Shown here piece by piece: positions 33,057-41,350 of a DNA stretch of 57,128 nt; the stretch's first letter is position 1, and each line of letters opens with the position of its first letter. The position numbers and the translations under genes are program-made. Origin of the DNA: an uncultured Prevotellaceae bacterium (GTDB lineage Bacteria; Bacteroidota; Bacteroidia; Bacteroidales; Bacteroidaceae); NCBI GenBank assembly GCA_902785695.1, contig CACZZQ010000015.1, positions 1 to 57,128 on the forward strand, given 5' to 3'. Under the pieces are notes generated by a model. The model had not been told where the DNA came from and ran no database searches. It worked only from the letters and a program-made list of their open reading frames with translations.

Positions 33057-34304
33057 ATGTCTGTAAAGAGAAAGTATAAAGAGATTGCCAGAATATGTGG
33101 CAAGAATATGGCTCCATTATATTTTGGATACTATATATTGCATAAATGTATTGAAGCTGTTTTGGTGCTTTATATAAAGAAGTATTGTGCGGTAGATGAA
33201 AAATTGATAATATTAAGGAGTTTCCCTGATTATGCTGATAATGCCAGAGCTTTGGCTGACTATATGCTTGAAAATAATTATGACCAAGGATATAAGATAT
33301 ATTTTGATGTAAGTGATCTACAGAAAGTTAAGCGTTGGAATAAGAATGTTCATTTTATATCATGTGAATCAAAGATAGGTAATTATCACCTGAGTAGCCT
33401 GAAGAAAATATATACCGCAGGATTCCTTATGTCAACACACAGGCCAATCCTCATTAGAAAACGTGCCCGAAAAGGTCAAAAAATCATTAATTTGTGGCAT
33501 GGGTGTGGATATAAAGATAAAAGTATTAGTCAAGGAAAAGTGTCAGCGAATTTCGATTTGGCTCTTGTTCCAGGAAAACTATTTGTTACCCCAAAGTCCC
33601 ATTTTTGGAACATTAGTAAGGAGAACATATTACCTTTAGGCTACCCCCGCTATGATTGGTTGAAGGAAAAAGATTCTATGGCACAACAGCTCTTGGATTC
33701 TTATAAAAAGAATCAACAATCAAAAGTCGTTTTATGGATGCCAACTTACAGATCGGACAAAAATGGTGTTTACAATGACACTAATACTATAACACAGTTT
33801 CCACTCATTGATAAGGTGGAACATTGGTGTGAATTAGACAAGGTGTGTGCAGAACATAATGTGGTGTTATTAGTCAAGTTGCACCCATTCCAAAAAGAAT
33901 ACGAAATCCCTTTCAGCAAATTCAATTATATAAAGGAAATTGACAACTCTGTCTTTGATAGTGCTGATATTCCAATGTACAAGTTCATAGGTCTGACTGA
34001 TGCTTTAATTTCAGATTACTCGTCTGTAGCAGTAGATTATCTGATTGTTAACCGCCCAATGGCCTTTACATTGGACGATTTTGAGGAATACAGAAGTCAT
34101 CGTGGCTTTGTTTTTGATGATCCACGAGTCTATATGCCCGGACATCATTTGTATTCATTTCAAGACCTTAAGGAATTCTTGACTGATGTGGCATTTGGGA
34201 GAGATGAATATCAAAGTAAGAGAGAGCTGATGTATGGTGAAGCTATATGTTATTCCAGCAATTATTGTAAAAGCATACTTGATAAACTTGGCATAAAATT
34301 GTAA
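33057..34304 (+). CDS. CDP-glycerol:poly(glycerophosphate) glycerophosphotransferase-like protein (TagB/TagF family)
   Basis: About 415 residues from ATG 33057, with a GTG one codon earlier as alternative. Family motifs are IINLWHGCGYK, LPLGYPRYDWL, VVLWMPTYRSD and the conserved SDYSSVAVDYLIVNRPM followed by FTLDDFEEY. These enzymes transfer polyol phosphate from a CDP carrier onto a lipid-linked acceptor at the inner face of the membrane. There is one catalytic domain, as in TagB, and not the long two-domain form. Paired with the TagD-like gene 18 bases upstream, it predicts a glycerol-phosphate (or related) substituent or backbone in this capsule. Confidence 0.82.
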   Translation: MSVKRKYKEIARICGKNMAPLYFGYYILHKCIEAVLVLYIKKYCAVDEKLIILRSFPDYADNARALADYMLENNYDQGYKIYFDVSDLQKVKRWNKNVHFISCESKIGNYHLSSLKKIYTAGFLMSTHRPILIRKRARKGQKIINLWHGCGYKDKSISQGKVSANFDLALVPGKLFVTPKSHFWNISKENILPLGYPRYDWLKEKDSMAQQLLDSYKKNQQSKVVLWMPTYRSDKNGVYNDTNTITQFPLIDKVEHWCELDKVCAEHNVVLLVKLHPFQKEYEIPFSKFNYIKEIDNSVFDSADIPMYKFIGLTDALISDYSSVAVDYLIVNRPMAFTLDDFEEYRSHRGFVFDDPRVYMPGHHLYSFQDLKEFLTDVAFGRDEYQSKRELMYGEAICYSSNYCKSILDKLGIKL

Positions 34305-34340
34305 AGTTGATTTTATGAACGAGTTTCTTGAAATATATCA

Positions 34341-35630
34341 ATGTTAGAATCGATTATCATATATTCATTACTTGCTCTTTGCATGATTTTGTGTGGTAAG
34401 TATGCTGCACAGAGATGCCGTCGTTATGTTGGGGGAAGTGGCGTTTATAAAGATTGTGGTACTTTTTTCACACCAGAAATAATAGTTCTGTTATTATCAT
34501 TCGGTTTTATTTTTGGATGCAGATGGGGGGTTGGCCGAGATTATTTCCGATATTTGTTGTCTTATTCTGGAGAAATACCTGTAAGATGGGATTTCCTGTT
34601 CCTGAACATTTCCAGAATAATTAAAAATGTAGGTGGCCATTATTCCGTGTTTTTCGGATTCTGGGCATTCGCAGATGTTTTCCTGTTATATTATGCTGTA
34701 AGAAAGTATAAGTTTATATATCCGTATATTGCATTCTTTTTAATATTCGGTTCTTTTTATTTACCAATGATGAACACAATGCGGCAAGAGGTTGCTGCCG
34801 GTGTCTTCTTGCTCTCAATATATTATGTTGATAAGAAAAAGATAGTTGGCTTTATTATCTGTTGTATAATAGCGGTCATGCTTCATAAACTTTCAATGAT
34901 TTTGTTTATTGCATACCCCTTGTTGCGTGTTGGTAAAAATTGGTTTGATAAGGTATCAGTACAACTTCTTCTCTATGCATTTGCCATTTTCATCCACTAC
35001 AATGGTGATCTTTTGATTCGCTGGATAGAAACACCATTTGAATTTTTAACAGGTACCATGGATTATGAACAATACGAATACGAAACGCTTTTGGAAGCAG
35101 AATGGGACAGTCGTAACCGTTTTGGCAATAATACAGGATTGGGCATTATATCCCAGATGTTGAAAACTGTTCCAATTATCATCTTTAGCAAGCAACTAAA
35201 AGAGTATTATAAATCTAGCTATTTTAATTTGTTGTATGTATTGTATTTCGCAAGTGCAATCTTTACATTGTTATTTGGAAATTCTATTATATTAAATAGG
35301 GTCAACTATTTTATGGGAAATTTCCCGATTATTGTTTATTCTTTTTATGTATATTATTGTTTTAATACAGGAATAAGGAAGATGAGGAAATGGGGCTTAT
35401 TGATTATGCTAATCCAAATACCGCTTTTTATCAATATGTTATCAAATAGTGCCAGCACAGCGCAGTATTCCTTCTATTGGGAGAATGACTTTGAAACCCC
35501 AGATGTCTTGATGTTAGGGACCGGCAATGTCTTGATGTTAGGGACAGACGATGGCACGAGTTTCGGGAATAATGGAATGAATGTCACAGGAAACGGTTTA
35601 AATGGAACAAATAATGATGTAAATGATTGA
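34341..35630 (+). CDS. EpsG/Wzy-like polysaccharide polymerase
   Basis: 429 residues with about ten membrane segments. The EpsG-family pattern is present: FGCRWGVGRDYFRYLLSY after the second segment and YLPMMNTMRQEVAAGVFLL in the middle. Such proteins are thought to join flipped repeat units at the outer face of the inner membrane. The last 40 residues after the final membrane segment are low-complexity and Asn/Gly-rich (MNVTGNGLNGTNND). They include a 24-base tandem duplication, so this tail looks recently altered. The next gene overlaps it by 8 bases. Confidence 0.78.
   Translation: MLESIIIYSLLALCMILCGKYAAQRCRRYVGGSGVYKDCGTFFTPEIIVLLLSFGFIFGCRWGVGRDYFRYLLSYSGEIPVRWDFLFLNISRIIKNVGGHYSVFFGFWAFADVFLLYYAVRKYKFIYPYIAFFLIFGSFYLPMMNTMRQEVAAGVFLLSIYYVDKKKIVGFIICCIIAVMLHKLSMILFIAYPLLRVGKNWFDKVSVQLLLYAFAIFIHYNGDLLIRWIETPFEFLTGTMDYEQYEYETLLEAEWDSRNRFGNNTGLGIISQMLKTVPIIIFSKQLKEYYKSSYFNLLYVLYFASAIFTLLFGNSIILNRVNYFMGNFPIIVYSFYVYYCFNTGIRKMRKWGLLIMLIQIPLFINMLSNSASTAQYSFYWENDFETPDVLMLGTGNVLMLGTDDGTSFGNNGMNVTGNGLNGTNNDVND
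35503..35550 (+). repeat. 24-bp tandem duplication in the polymerase gene
   Basis: ATGTCTTGATGTTAGGGAC occurs at 35503-35521 and again at 35527-35545, a 24-base period that keeps the frame and gives DVLMLGTG / NVLMLGTD in the protein. Confidence 0.85.
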
Positions 35631-36666
35631 AATGGATTCAGTGTTTTTGAGTTATATAGTTCCCTGCTACAATATAGAGGAACAACTCCCTAAGTGTATC
35701 GAAAGCTTGGAAAAGCAAAGCGTTGAAGGTCATGGTGTGGAATTCATTATGGTAAACGACGGTTCTAAAGATGGAACCTTAAGGATTATCAGACAATTTT
35801 CTGAGAGGGACAGTAGGGTGGTCGTGCTTGACCAAGAGAACCAAGGCGTTTGTGCCGCACGGAATAATGCACTCGCTATTGCTAAGGGGGAGTATGTGTT
35901 CTTCCTTGATGGAGATGATTTTTTGACCGATGACGCAAGTCAAAAGATGTATGAGGCATGTAAAGACAACATGCCGGACATTCTTTTGATGAACAATTAT
36001 AGAATCTCAGAAGGTCATCCTGAGTCAAAGAGATTATGGATTGACCAAGCAAAGTTTATCAAGGCAGGAATATATAGTAAGGATGATTATCTCGCAAAAT
36101 CGAAAATAATACCGGTCTCATTCAAGTTATATAAACTGGATTTACTTAAATCAAATGGAATAGTATTTGATAAGCAGTTAAGAGTGGGTGAGGTTTATAC
36201 TTTTTTTATCCATTGTTTAGTGTTAGCAGATACAATTGGAGTTTCACACATTCCAGTGATGTATTATCTAAAACGGGCAGGAGAAAGTGCTACGACAAGT
36301 GTCAATTACAAACGTGACATATCGATACTTGACACTTTACATATTCTTTTGGATTATGTGGACAAGTATGAACCCAAACTAAAAAGTAAGCGGTCTTTCC
36401 TTTTGCCTCTTTTTTTTATGGTAACAGCATTTTATTTAATAAAATATGTAGGCCGTATAAAGTACAATAGTGAAGTTGGGAAATTGATGAATATTGTCAA
36501 ACAAGATGATGAGTACAGAAAATTGTTGGTGTATTTTACAGGAATTGGTGCTTCAAAAGACAAATACACCCTACTTGCATTTGCCATAAGATACCTGCCA
36601 ACAAGAGTGGCATATAACATCATCAGTAGTTATTATAAATTTGCAACTCGAGATAGAGAAGAATAA
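35623..36666 (+). CDS. GT2-family glycosyltransferase
   Basis: 347 residues with a GT-A fold of family 2: YIVPCYNIEEQLPKCIESL, IMVNDGSKDGTL, QGVCAARNNALAIAKGEYV and the DxD motif in FLDGDDFL. The C-terminal part is hydrophobic and basic and may touch the membrane. It should add one sugar to the undecaprenyl-linked repeat unit on the cytosolic side. It is the only clear glycosyltransferase of a classical family in this part of the locus, so the repeat unit may be small or other transferases lie elsewhere. An alternative ATG lies three codons in. Confidence 0.85.
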   Translation: MIEMDSVFLSYIVPCYNIEEQLPKCIESLEKQSVEGHGVEFIMVNDGSKDGTLRIIRQFSERDSRVVVLDQENQGVCAARNNALAIAKGEYVFFLDGDDFLTDDASQKMYEACKDNMPDILLMNNYRISEGHPESKRLWIDQAKFIKAGIYSKDDYLAKSKIIPVSFKLYKLDLLKSNGIVFDKQLRVGEVYTFFIHCLVLADTIGVSHIPVMYYLKRAGESATTSVNYKRDISILDTLHILLDYVDKYEPKLKSKRSFLLPLFFMVTAFYLIKYVGRIKYNSEVGKLMNIVKQDDEYRKLLVYFTGIGASKDKYTLLAFAIRYLPTRVAYNIISSYYKFATRDREE

Positions 36667-36668
36667 CG

Positions 36669-37307
36669 ATGAAAGATATGAAGAATTTGATTATTATCGG
36701 AGCTGGCGGCATGGGTCGCACGGTTTATAGCAATGCACTGGAGAGCGTAGGCTACGGGGAGAAGTTCGTAGTCAAAGGATTTATTGATGATAACCTTAAA
36801 GCATTGGACGGATTCTCGAACTATCCTCCAGTAATAGATACCATCCGTGACTATCTGCCACAAGAAAACGATGTTTTTGTCTCGTCCATCGGTGGAGTTT
36901 CTCGGCGTGTATGTATGGAGGAAATCATCCGTAGGGGTGGAGAGTTTATAGAACTGATTCACCAAACAGCACGCCTATTAACGAATGTAAAACTGGGCAA
37001 GGGTAACTTTATTGGAGCCTACACAACGATTGGCAATGATGTAGTGATTGGTGACTACAATATGATACAGTCATATACCATCATTGGGCATGACGCAAAG
37101 ATTGGTAACTTTAATCGTATTGATACACATGTGACTTGTGTCGGTGGCACCGTTATTGAAGATGATGTCAACATTCATACTTCAGCTGTTATCAGTCATG
37201 GTGTGTTTATAGAGACGGGTGCCCATGTAGGAGCCTTGAGCTTTGTCATAAAAAGAGTGAAGGCAGGAACAACGGTCATGGGCAATCCCGCGAAGAAACT
37301 AATGTAG
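36669..37307 (+). CDS. NeuD/PglD-like sugar O- or N-acyltransferase
   Basis: 212 residues. It begins with the PglD-type N-terminal fold (LIIIGAGGMGRTVYSNALE, VKGFIDDNLKALDG). A left-handed beta-helix follows, with GKGNFIGAYTTIGNDVVIGD, the NFNRIDTHVTCVGG segment, GVFIETGAHVGALSFV and VMGNPAKKL. PglD acetylates the 4-amino group of UDP-4-amino-4,6-dideoxy sugars; NeuD-like ones act on other sugars. With a DegT aminotransferase and a PglC-like sugar transferase later in the locus, acylation of an amino sugar is plausible. The carrier protein gene begins 78 bases downstream. The gap holds part of a known type of intergenic repeat (CACGGATTTCACAGATTACT). Confidence 0.82.
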   Translation: MKDMKNLIIIGAGGMGRTVYSNALESVGYGEKFVVKGFIDDNLKALDGFSNYPPVIDTIRDYLPQENDVFVSSIGGVSRRVCMEEIIRRGGEFIELIHQTARLLTNVKLGKGNFIGAYTTIGNDVVIGDYNMIQSYTIIGHDAKIGNFNRIDTHVTCVGGTVIEDDVNIHTSAVISHGVFIETGAHVGALSFVIKRVKAGTTVMGNPAKKLM

Positions 37308-37385
37308 AACGTCACACGGATTTCACAGATTACTCAGATATAAGAAGGAAACTTGAATATAAAAGAATAAATAACAACAATAAAA

Positions 37386-37616
37386 ATGGAAATAAAAGAG
37401 TTTATTGAGCATTTTGCCGAGCAGTTTTATGATACAGAGCTGAGTGAGTTTAAACCAGAGACAGTGTTTCATGATTTGGATGAATACACATCGCTGATAG
37501 CCTTAACCATCATTTTGATGATTGATGAGGAGTATGGAGTATCCATAGATGCCAATGAAATGGCAGCAGCTGTTACCATTGAAGATTTGTTTAATACGGT
37601 TAAGGCCAAGAAGTAA
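37386..37616 (+). CDS. Acyl carrier protein (stand-alone)
   Basis: 76 residues, acidic and helical, with the four-helix carrier pattern. The phosphopantetheine site is DEYTSLIALTIIL, so the usual D-S-L is altered to T-S-L; similar changes occur in carriers of polysaccharide loci. IMIDEEYGVSIDA forms helix III. It probably carries the acyl group made by the next gene (an SDR sharing the stop/start base) and the KAS III at 43114. The start ATG follows an A-rich stretch without a ribosome-binding site, as usual here. Confidence 0.8.
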   Translation: MEIKEFIEHFAEQFYDTELSEFKPETVFHDLDEYTSLIALTIILMIDEEYGVSIDANEMAAAVTIEDLFNTVKAKK

Positions 37617-38371
37617 TGGAAGTCTATAACCCGTTTTCTCTCGCAGGAAAAACAATTCTTATAACAGGTGCTGCTGGTGGTATTGGTAGAGCTACAGTTT
37701 TTGAATGCGCTAAACTGGGGGCTAATCTTATCCTGACAGATATCAATGAAGAGGGCTTGAAAGCAACCTTTGATTTATTGGAACGACCTGAAGAACACCG
37801 CTATGTGGTTGCCAATCTGACCGTTGACGAGCAGTTGGATATGCTTGTCGGAGAAATTGATAAGTTGGATGGTTTTGTCAGCAACGCTGGCGTGACGAAA
37901 CCAGCCCCTGTGACATTTGTCAACCGCACAGACATGGAGCGTATCATGCAAATCAATGCGATGGCTCCTATGTTCTTAACTCAACGACTTCTGAGGAAAA
38001 GGAAGTTTTCGAAGAATGCGTCTATCGTGTTTACGGTCTCTATCGGTGGCGTCTATACCACGGCAATAGGTAATGCCATGTATGGTTCTTCGAAGGGTGC
38101 GTTGCAGGTGTTCATGAAAAATGTCGCCTTGGAGTCTGCCGCAATGGGCATTCGCTGCAACAGCGTGAATCCAGGCATGATCAATACTGGATTGCTAAAG
38201 CCTGGCACTTATTCTGAAGCAGACCGTATGAAAGATATGCAGACTTACCCCATGAAACGCTATGGCGAGCCACGTGAGGTGGCATTAGGTATTGTTTATC
38301 TGCTGTCGGATGCATCATCTTTCGTCACTGGTCATTCGTTGATAATTGATGGTGGCAAAACATTGTATTAA
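37616..38371 (+). CDS. Short-chain dehydrogenase, FabG-like ketoreductase (first copy)
   Basis: 251 residues; its ATG uses the last base of the carrier gene's TAA, so the two are translationally coupled. It has ILITGAAGGIGRATV for NADPH, SNAGVTKPAPV, serine in TVSIGGV, the catalytic YGSSKGAL and the C-terminal VTGHSLIIDGGKTL. It most likely reduces a 3-oxoacyl group bound to the neighbouring carrier to a 3-hydroxyacyl group. Other SDR substrates, such as nucleotide sugars, cannot be excluded. Confidence 0.85.
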   Translation: MEVYNPFSLAGKTILITGAAGGIGRATVFECAKLGANLILTDINEEGLKATFDLLERPEEHRYVVANLTVDEQLDMLVGEIDKLDGFVSNAGVTKPAPVTFVNRTDMERIMQINAMAPMFLTQRLLRKRKFSKNASIVFTVSIGGVYTTAIGNAMYGSSKGALQVFMKNVALESAAMGIRCNSVNPGMINTGLLKPGTYSEADRMKDMQTYPMKRYGEPREVALGIVYLLSDASSFVTGHSLIIDGGKTLY

Positions 38372-38387
38372 GTAGGTAATTCCAATT

Positions 38388-39425
38388 ATGCGGCAAAGAA
38401 TTCAATATATTGATTTAGCAAAAGGATTTTGCATTATCTTGGTGGTTCTATACCATGTGTTACAACACTTTCGTGTACAATCGGAGTATGTCTATTTTTT
38501 ATCGACATTTCGAATGCCACTCTATTTTTTCTTGTCAGGTCTTTTCTTCAAAGAATATGAAGGATTCTTAGGATTTTTAATTAGGAAAATAAACAAACTA
38601 TTCATACCCTTTTGCTTCTTCTATATTACGACATCTTTTCTTTATCCCAATTTTCTGCATTTTTGTGGAGTAACGGTTCCACATACAGAAGCACTAGGCA
38701 TTCAGGGGCTATGGTCATTTATTCCAATAGAAAAATTGGCCAACGGCCCACTATGGTTCCTTTGGTGTCTTTTCATCGTTAATATAATATTCTATCTGTG
38801 TGTTATCATGGTCAAGAAAATATGTGCTTCAAGTGTTTGGCAAGCAACTCTTCTGGCCTTTTTTTGTTTTACCATAGGTATGATTAATTCCTTGTTCATA
38901 GCTTCGCATATCAACATTTTGGGCTTTGTTGACTCTGCGATAGCTGCCCTTCCCTTCTTTAGCGTAGGATATATATTCAACAAATTCACAGATGTCTTGC
39001 GTCCTAACGCATGGGACAAGTATTTACCAGTTCTCATTATCGTATGTTTCGCGTTGACATTCATTTTCGGTGGAAGATGCAGTTATATGCATAATGTATT
39101 CCATATCAATCCAATCGCCCAACACCTTTGCGGTGTAACAGGCACTTTGTTTGTCATCTTTTCTGCGAAGATTATTCACAATCTGCCATTCATTTCATAC
39201 TGGGGACGCTATTCTATAATGATTTTGGTAAGCCACCAACTGCTTCTACAAATATTATCTCCTTTATTTAGAAAAGCCCATCTACCTATCCTAGTAGCAA
39301 TTGTTATATTATTATGTGTGGTTATGTTCAGCTATCAGATTCTGATTCCATTAATGAAGAAATACCTGCCTTATGTAACAGCCCAAAAGAACGTGATAAA
39401 TGTCTCAAGATTTGTGAAGCAATGA
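38388..39425 (+). CDS. Acyltransferase 3-family membrane protein
   Basis: 345 residues and about ten membrane segments. The acyltransferase 3 (OafA/Exo-type) signature is at the N-terminus: RIQYIDLAKGFCIILVVLYH with FRMPLYFFLSGLFFK. The histidine in VVLYH is the usual catalytic site. Members move acetyl or succinyl groups across the inner membrane onto surface polysaccharides. It ends with ATGA overlapping the start of the next gene. It adds another acylation step to a locus already rich in acyltransferases. Confidence 0.85.
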   Translation: MRQRIQYIDLAKGFCIILVVLYHVLQHFRVQSEYVYFLSTFRMPLYFFLSGLFFKEYEGFLGFLIRKINKLFIPFCFFYITTSFLYPNFLHFCGVTVPHTEALGIQGLWSFIPIEKLANGPLWFLWCLFIVNIIFYLCVIMVKKICASSVWQATLLAFFCFTIGMINSLFIASHINILGFVDSAIAALPFFSVGYIFNKFTDVLRPNAWDKYLPVLIIVCFALTFIFGGRCSYMHNVFHINPIAQHLCGVTGTLFVIFSAKIIHNLPFISYWGRYSIMILVSHQLLLQILSPLFRKAHLPILVAIVILLCVVMFSYQILIPLMKKYLPYVTAQKNVINVSRFVKQ

Positions 39426-40501
39426 GATTCTTGAAGGTATTATCAACCATCGTTTTATTTGCTTTCTGCCTTATGGCAGATGCTGCTCATCCTGTTCTTA
39501 ACAAGCCAACACTTAAGGTGTTGGATATAGGCAATAGTTATACCAACGATGCTACAGATCTCCTTCCCCTTATTATGGAAGCCAGTGGCTCTGATGTCAG
39601 TAACATCTGCCTATATAAGGCCATCAGGAGTAGTGCCTCATTTAAGAGTTGGTATGATGTCTATTGCGACGAAGATACTGCCTATACTTATAGAATAGAA
39701 AAAGTGCTTGGTGGACTAAGTGCAAATGTCAGTACTGGAACAGGAGAAAAGGGAAACGGCTCGCTTTTCAGGAAGCTACTAACGGATGAACAATGGGACA
39801 TCATCATCATTCAACCCGATTACGGGCTATTGTACGGCACAGATCGTGGCTATTTAAATAAATTGCTTTCTGTCATCAATGAGCATCAACTAAATGTTGT
39901 AATAGGTTTTTATATTATACATAGTCTATGGGATCATCACGCAAGGAATAAGGAATGTTCGTCCTTTGAGAGATGGAAACTTATTTGCTCATCTGTGAAG
40001 GAACTTCAAGAGGACTATGGGATTGATTTCATTATCCCATACGGGACTGCCATTGAAAACCTACGTTCAAGTTCTCTAAATAATGAATACGACTTGACCC
40101 GTGATGGTACCCATCTCGCATACGGATTGGGGCGATATGCTGCCGCCTGCTGTTATTATGAATCTCTGATAGCACCACGTAGGGGCATTTCCGTACTGGG
40201 CAATGCAGCCAGATATGATGCAAGCCAGGCACCAAGTAGCCAATATCCTTCAATCAGCGTGACAGACGAGAATGCACTTGTTGCCCAGAAAGCTGCAGTT
40301 TTAGCCACAGAGCACATATACGAATGCATCAATCCTGATTCAATATCTTCAGTTGATTCATTAAAAGAAAGCGAATTCGGTATTTCACCTAATATTTACA
40401 ACCTCTTGGGACAAAAACAATATAAGGACGAGAGAAATCTTCGTGGAGTACATATCAAAAACGGCAGAAAAGAATTATATGGAAAGACTTCTATTAAATA
40501 A
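39422..40501 (+). CDS. Exported DUF4886/SGNH-like hydrolase with C-terminal sorting-like tail
   Basis: About 359 residues from the ATG that overlaps the previous stop; longer in-frame starts lie inside that gene. The signal peptide is FLKVLSTIVLFAFCLMADAA. VLDIGNSYTNDATDLLPLI matches the GNS block of DUF4886/SGNH-type proteins, and the later YDLTRDGTHLAYGLGRY supplies the expected D-x2-H pair. The C-terminus (IYNLLGQKQYKDERNLRGVH then IKNGRKELYG) resembles the sorting tails of this genome. It may be an esterase or deacylase acting on surface polysaccharide; that is inference from family and context. Confidence 0.72.
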   Translation: MRFLKVLSTIVLFAFCLMADAAHPVLNKPTLKVLDIGNSYTNDATDLLPLIMEASGSDVSNICLYKAIRSSASFKSWYDVYCDEDTAYTYRIEKVLGGLSANVSTGTGEKGNGSLFRKLLTDEQWDIIIIQPDYGLLYGTDRGYLNKLLSVINEHQLNVVIGFYIIHSLWDHHARNKECSSFERWKLICSSVKELQEDYGIDFIIPYGTAIENLRSSSLNNEYDLTRDGTHLAYGLGRYAAACCYYESLIAPRRGISVLGNAARYDASQAPSSQYPSISVTDENALVAQKAAVLATEHIYECINPDSISSVDSLKESEFGISPNIYNLLGQKQYKDERNLRGVHIKNGRKELYGKTSIK

Positions 40502-41237
40502 GGTTTGCATCATCACTGGTGCTGCACAAGGTATCGGTAAGGGTATTGCCGAGCGTTTTGCTGCTGATGGTGCTATAGTCTATGCCTGCGATTTGCGTGA
40601 GGGCTGTATGGATGAATGGGCAAAGGAATGTTCTGAGCGAAATAGTACCCGCGTTATTCCGATGTGTTTTGATGTATCGGATGCTACGGCTGTGAAGAAC
40701 GCCTTTATGAGCATTTTCAAAGCAGAGAAGCGGATTGACGCATTGGTGAATAACGCTGGTGTGGTGTTTAACAAGAAGATAGGCATGATAGTCAGGCAAG
40801 AAACGGAATTGATGTTCCGAATCAATGTGATAGCTGTCATCGAGATGGTACAGCTCTGCTCACGCTTGATGGCTCGCAATGGAGGTGGATCCATCGTGAA
40901 CATTGCTTCTGTAACAGCGGTGCTTGGCTCTCCAGGTCAGTCAGCCTACTCAGCTACGAAGGGTGCTATCATCTCGTTTACCAAGTCGGCTGCCAAGGAA
41001 CTGGCACCGCAAGGCATTCGCGTAAATGCGGTGGCTCCGGGCATCGTGAAGACTGAGCGATTTGCGGAACTCTATGAAAGCGATGGAGCAAAGATAGACC
41101 AGCGTATCTCACGGATAGGGTTGGGACGTTTGGGTACGCCGGAAGACGTGGCTAATGCTTGTGCGTTTCTGGCTTCAGACAGGGCCAGCTATATCTCAGG
41201 CGAGATACTGGGTGTGAACGGCTGCGCTTCAATATAA
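40479..41237 (+). CDS. Short-chain dehydrogenase, FabG-like ketoreductase (second copy)
   Basis: About 252 residues from ATG 40479, overlapping the preceding gene by 23 bases. Motifs are CIITGAAQGIGKGIAERFAA, LVNNAGVVF, NIASVTAVLGSPGQ, the catalytic YSATKGAI and the C-terminal YISGEILGVNGCAS. It is close to FabG, with the fatty-acid-type KELAPQGIRVNAVAPGIVKT stretch. With the SDR at 37616 there are two reductases for one KAS III, which suggests either two reduction steps or one acting on a sugar. It is followed by a short tandem repeat and then the ligase gene. Confidence 0.86.
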   Translation: MERLLLNKVCIITGAAQGIGKGIAERFAADGAIVYACDLREGCMDEWAKECSERNSTRVIPMCFDVSDATAVKNAFMSIFKAEKRIDALVNNAGVVFNKKIGMIVRQETELMFRINVIAVIEMVQLCSRLMARNGGGSIVNIASVTAVLGSPGQSAYSATKGAIISFTKSAAKELAPQGIRVNAVAPGIVKTERFAELYESDGAKIDQRISRIGLGRLGTPEDVANACAFLASDRASYISGEILGVNGCASI

Positions 41238-41238
41238 G

Positions 41239-41295
41239 TGAAGAGTGAAGAATGAAGAGTGAAGAATGAAGAGTGAAGAATGAAGAGTGAAGAAG
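41239..41295 (+). repeat. Short tandem repeat of GAAGAGTGAAGAAT type
   Basis: Between the SDR and ligase genes, GTGAAGAATGAAGA repeats about every 18 bases for three full units plus ends. Repeats of this kind are frequent between genes in Bacteroidales; no function is visible. Confidence 0.8.
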
Positions 41296-41350
41296 GTTTA
41301 GCTCGGCGGCCCGAAGGGGAAAGCCAATTTGCTACCGCTGGTGTAATGAT

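Noticed and set aside
32599-34304. Contaminating Gram-positive teichoic acid genes
   Set aside because: Base composition, gene spacing and all neighbours fit the surrounding Bacteroidetes locus.
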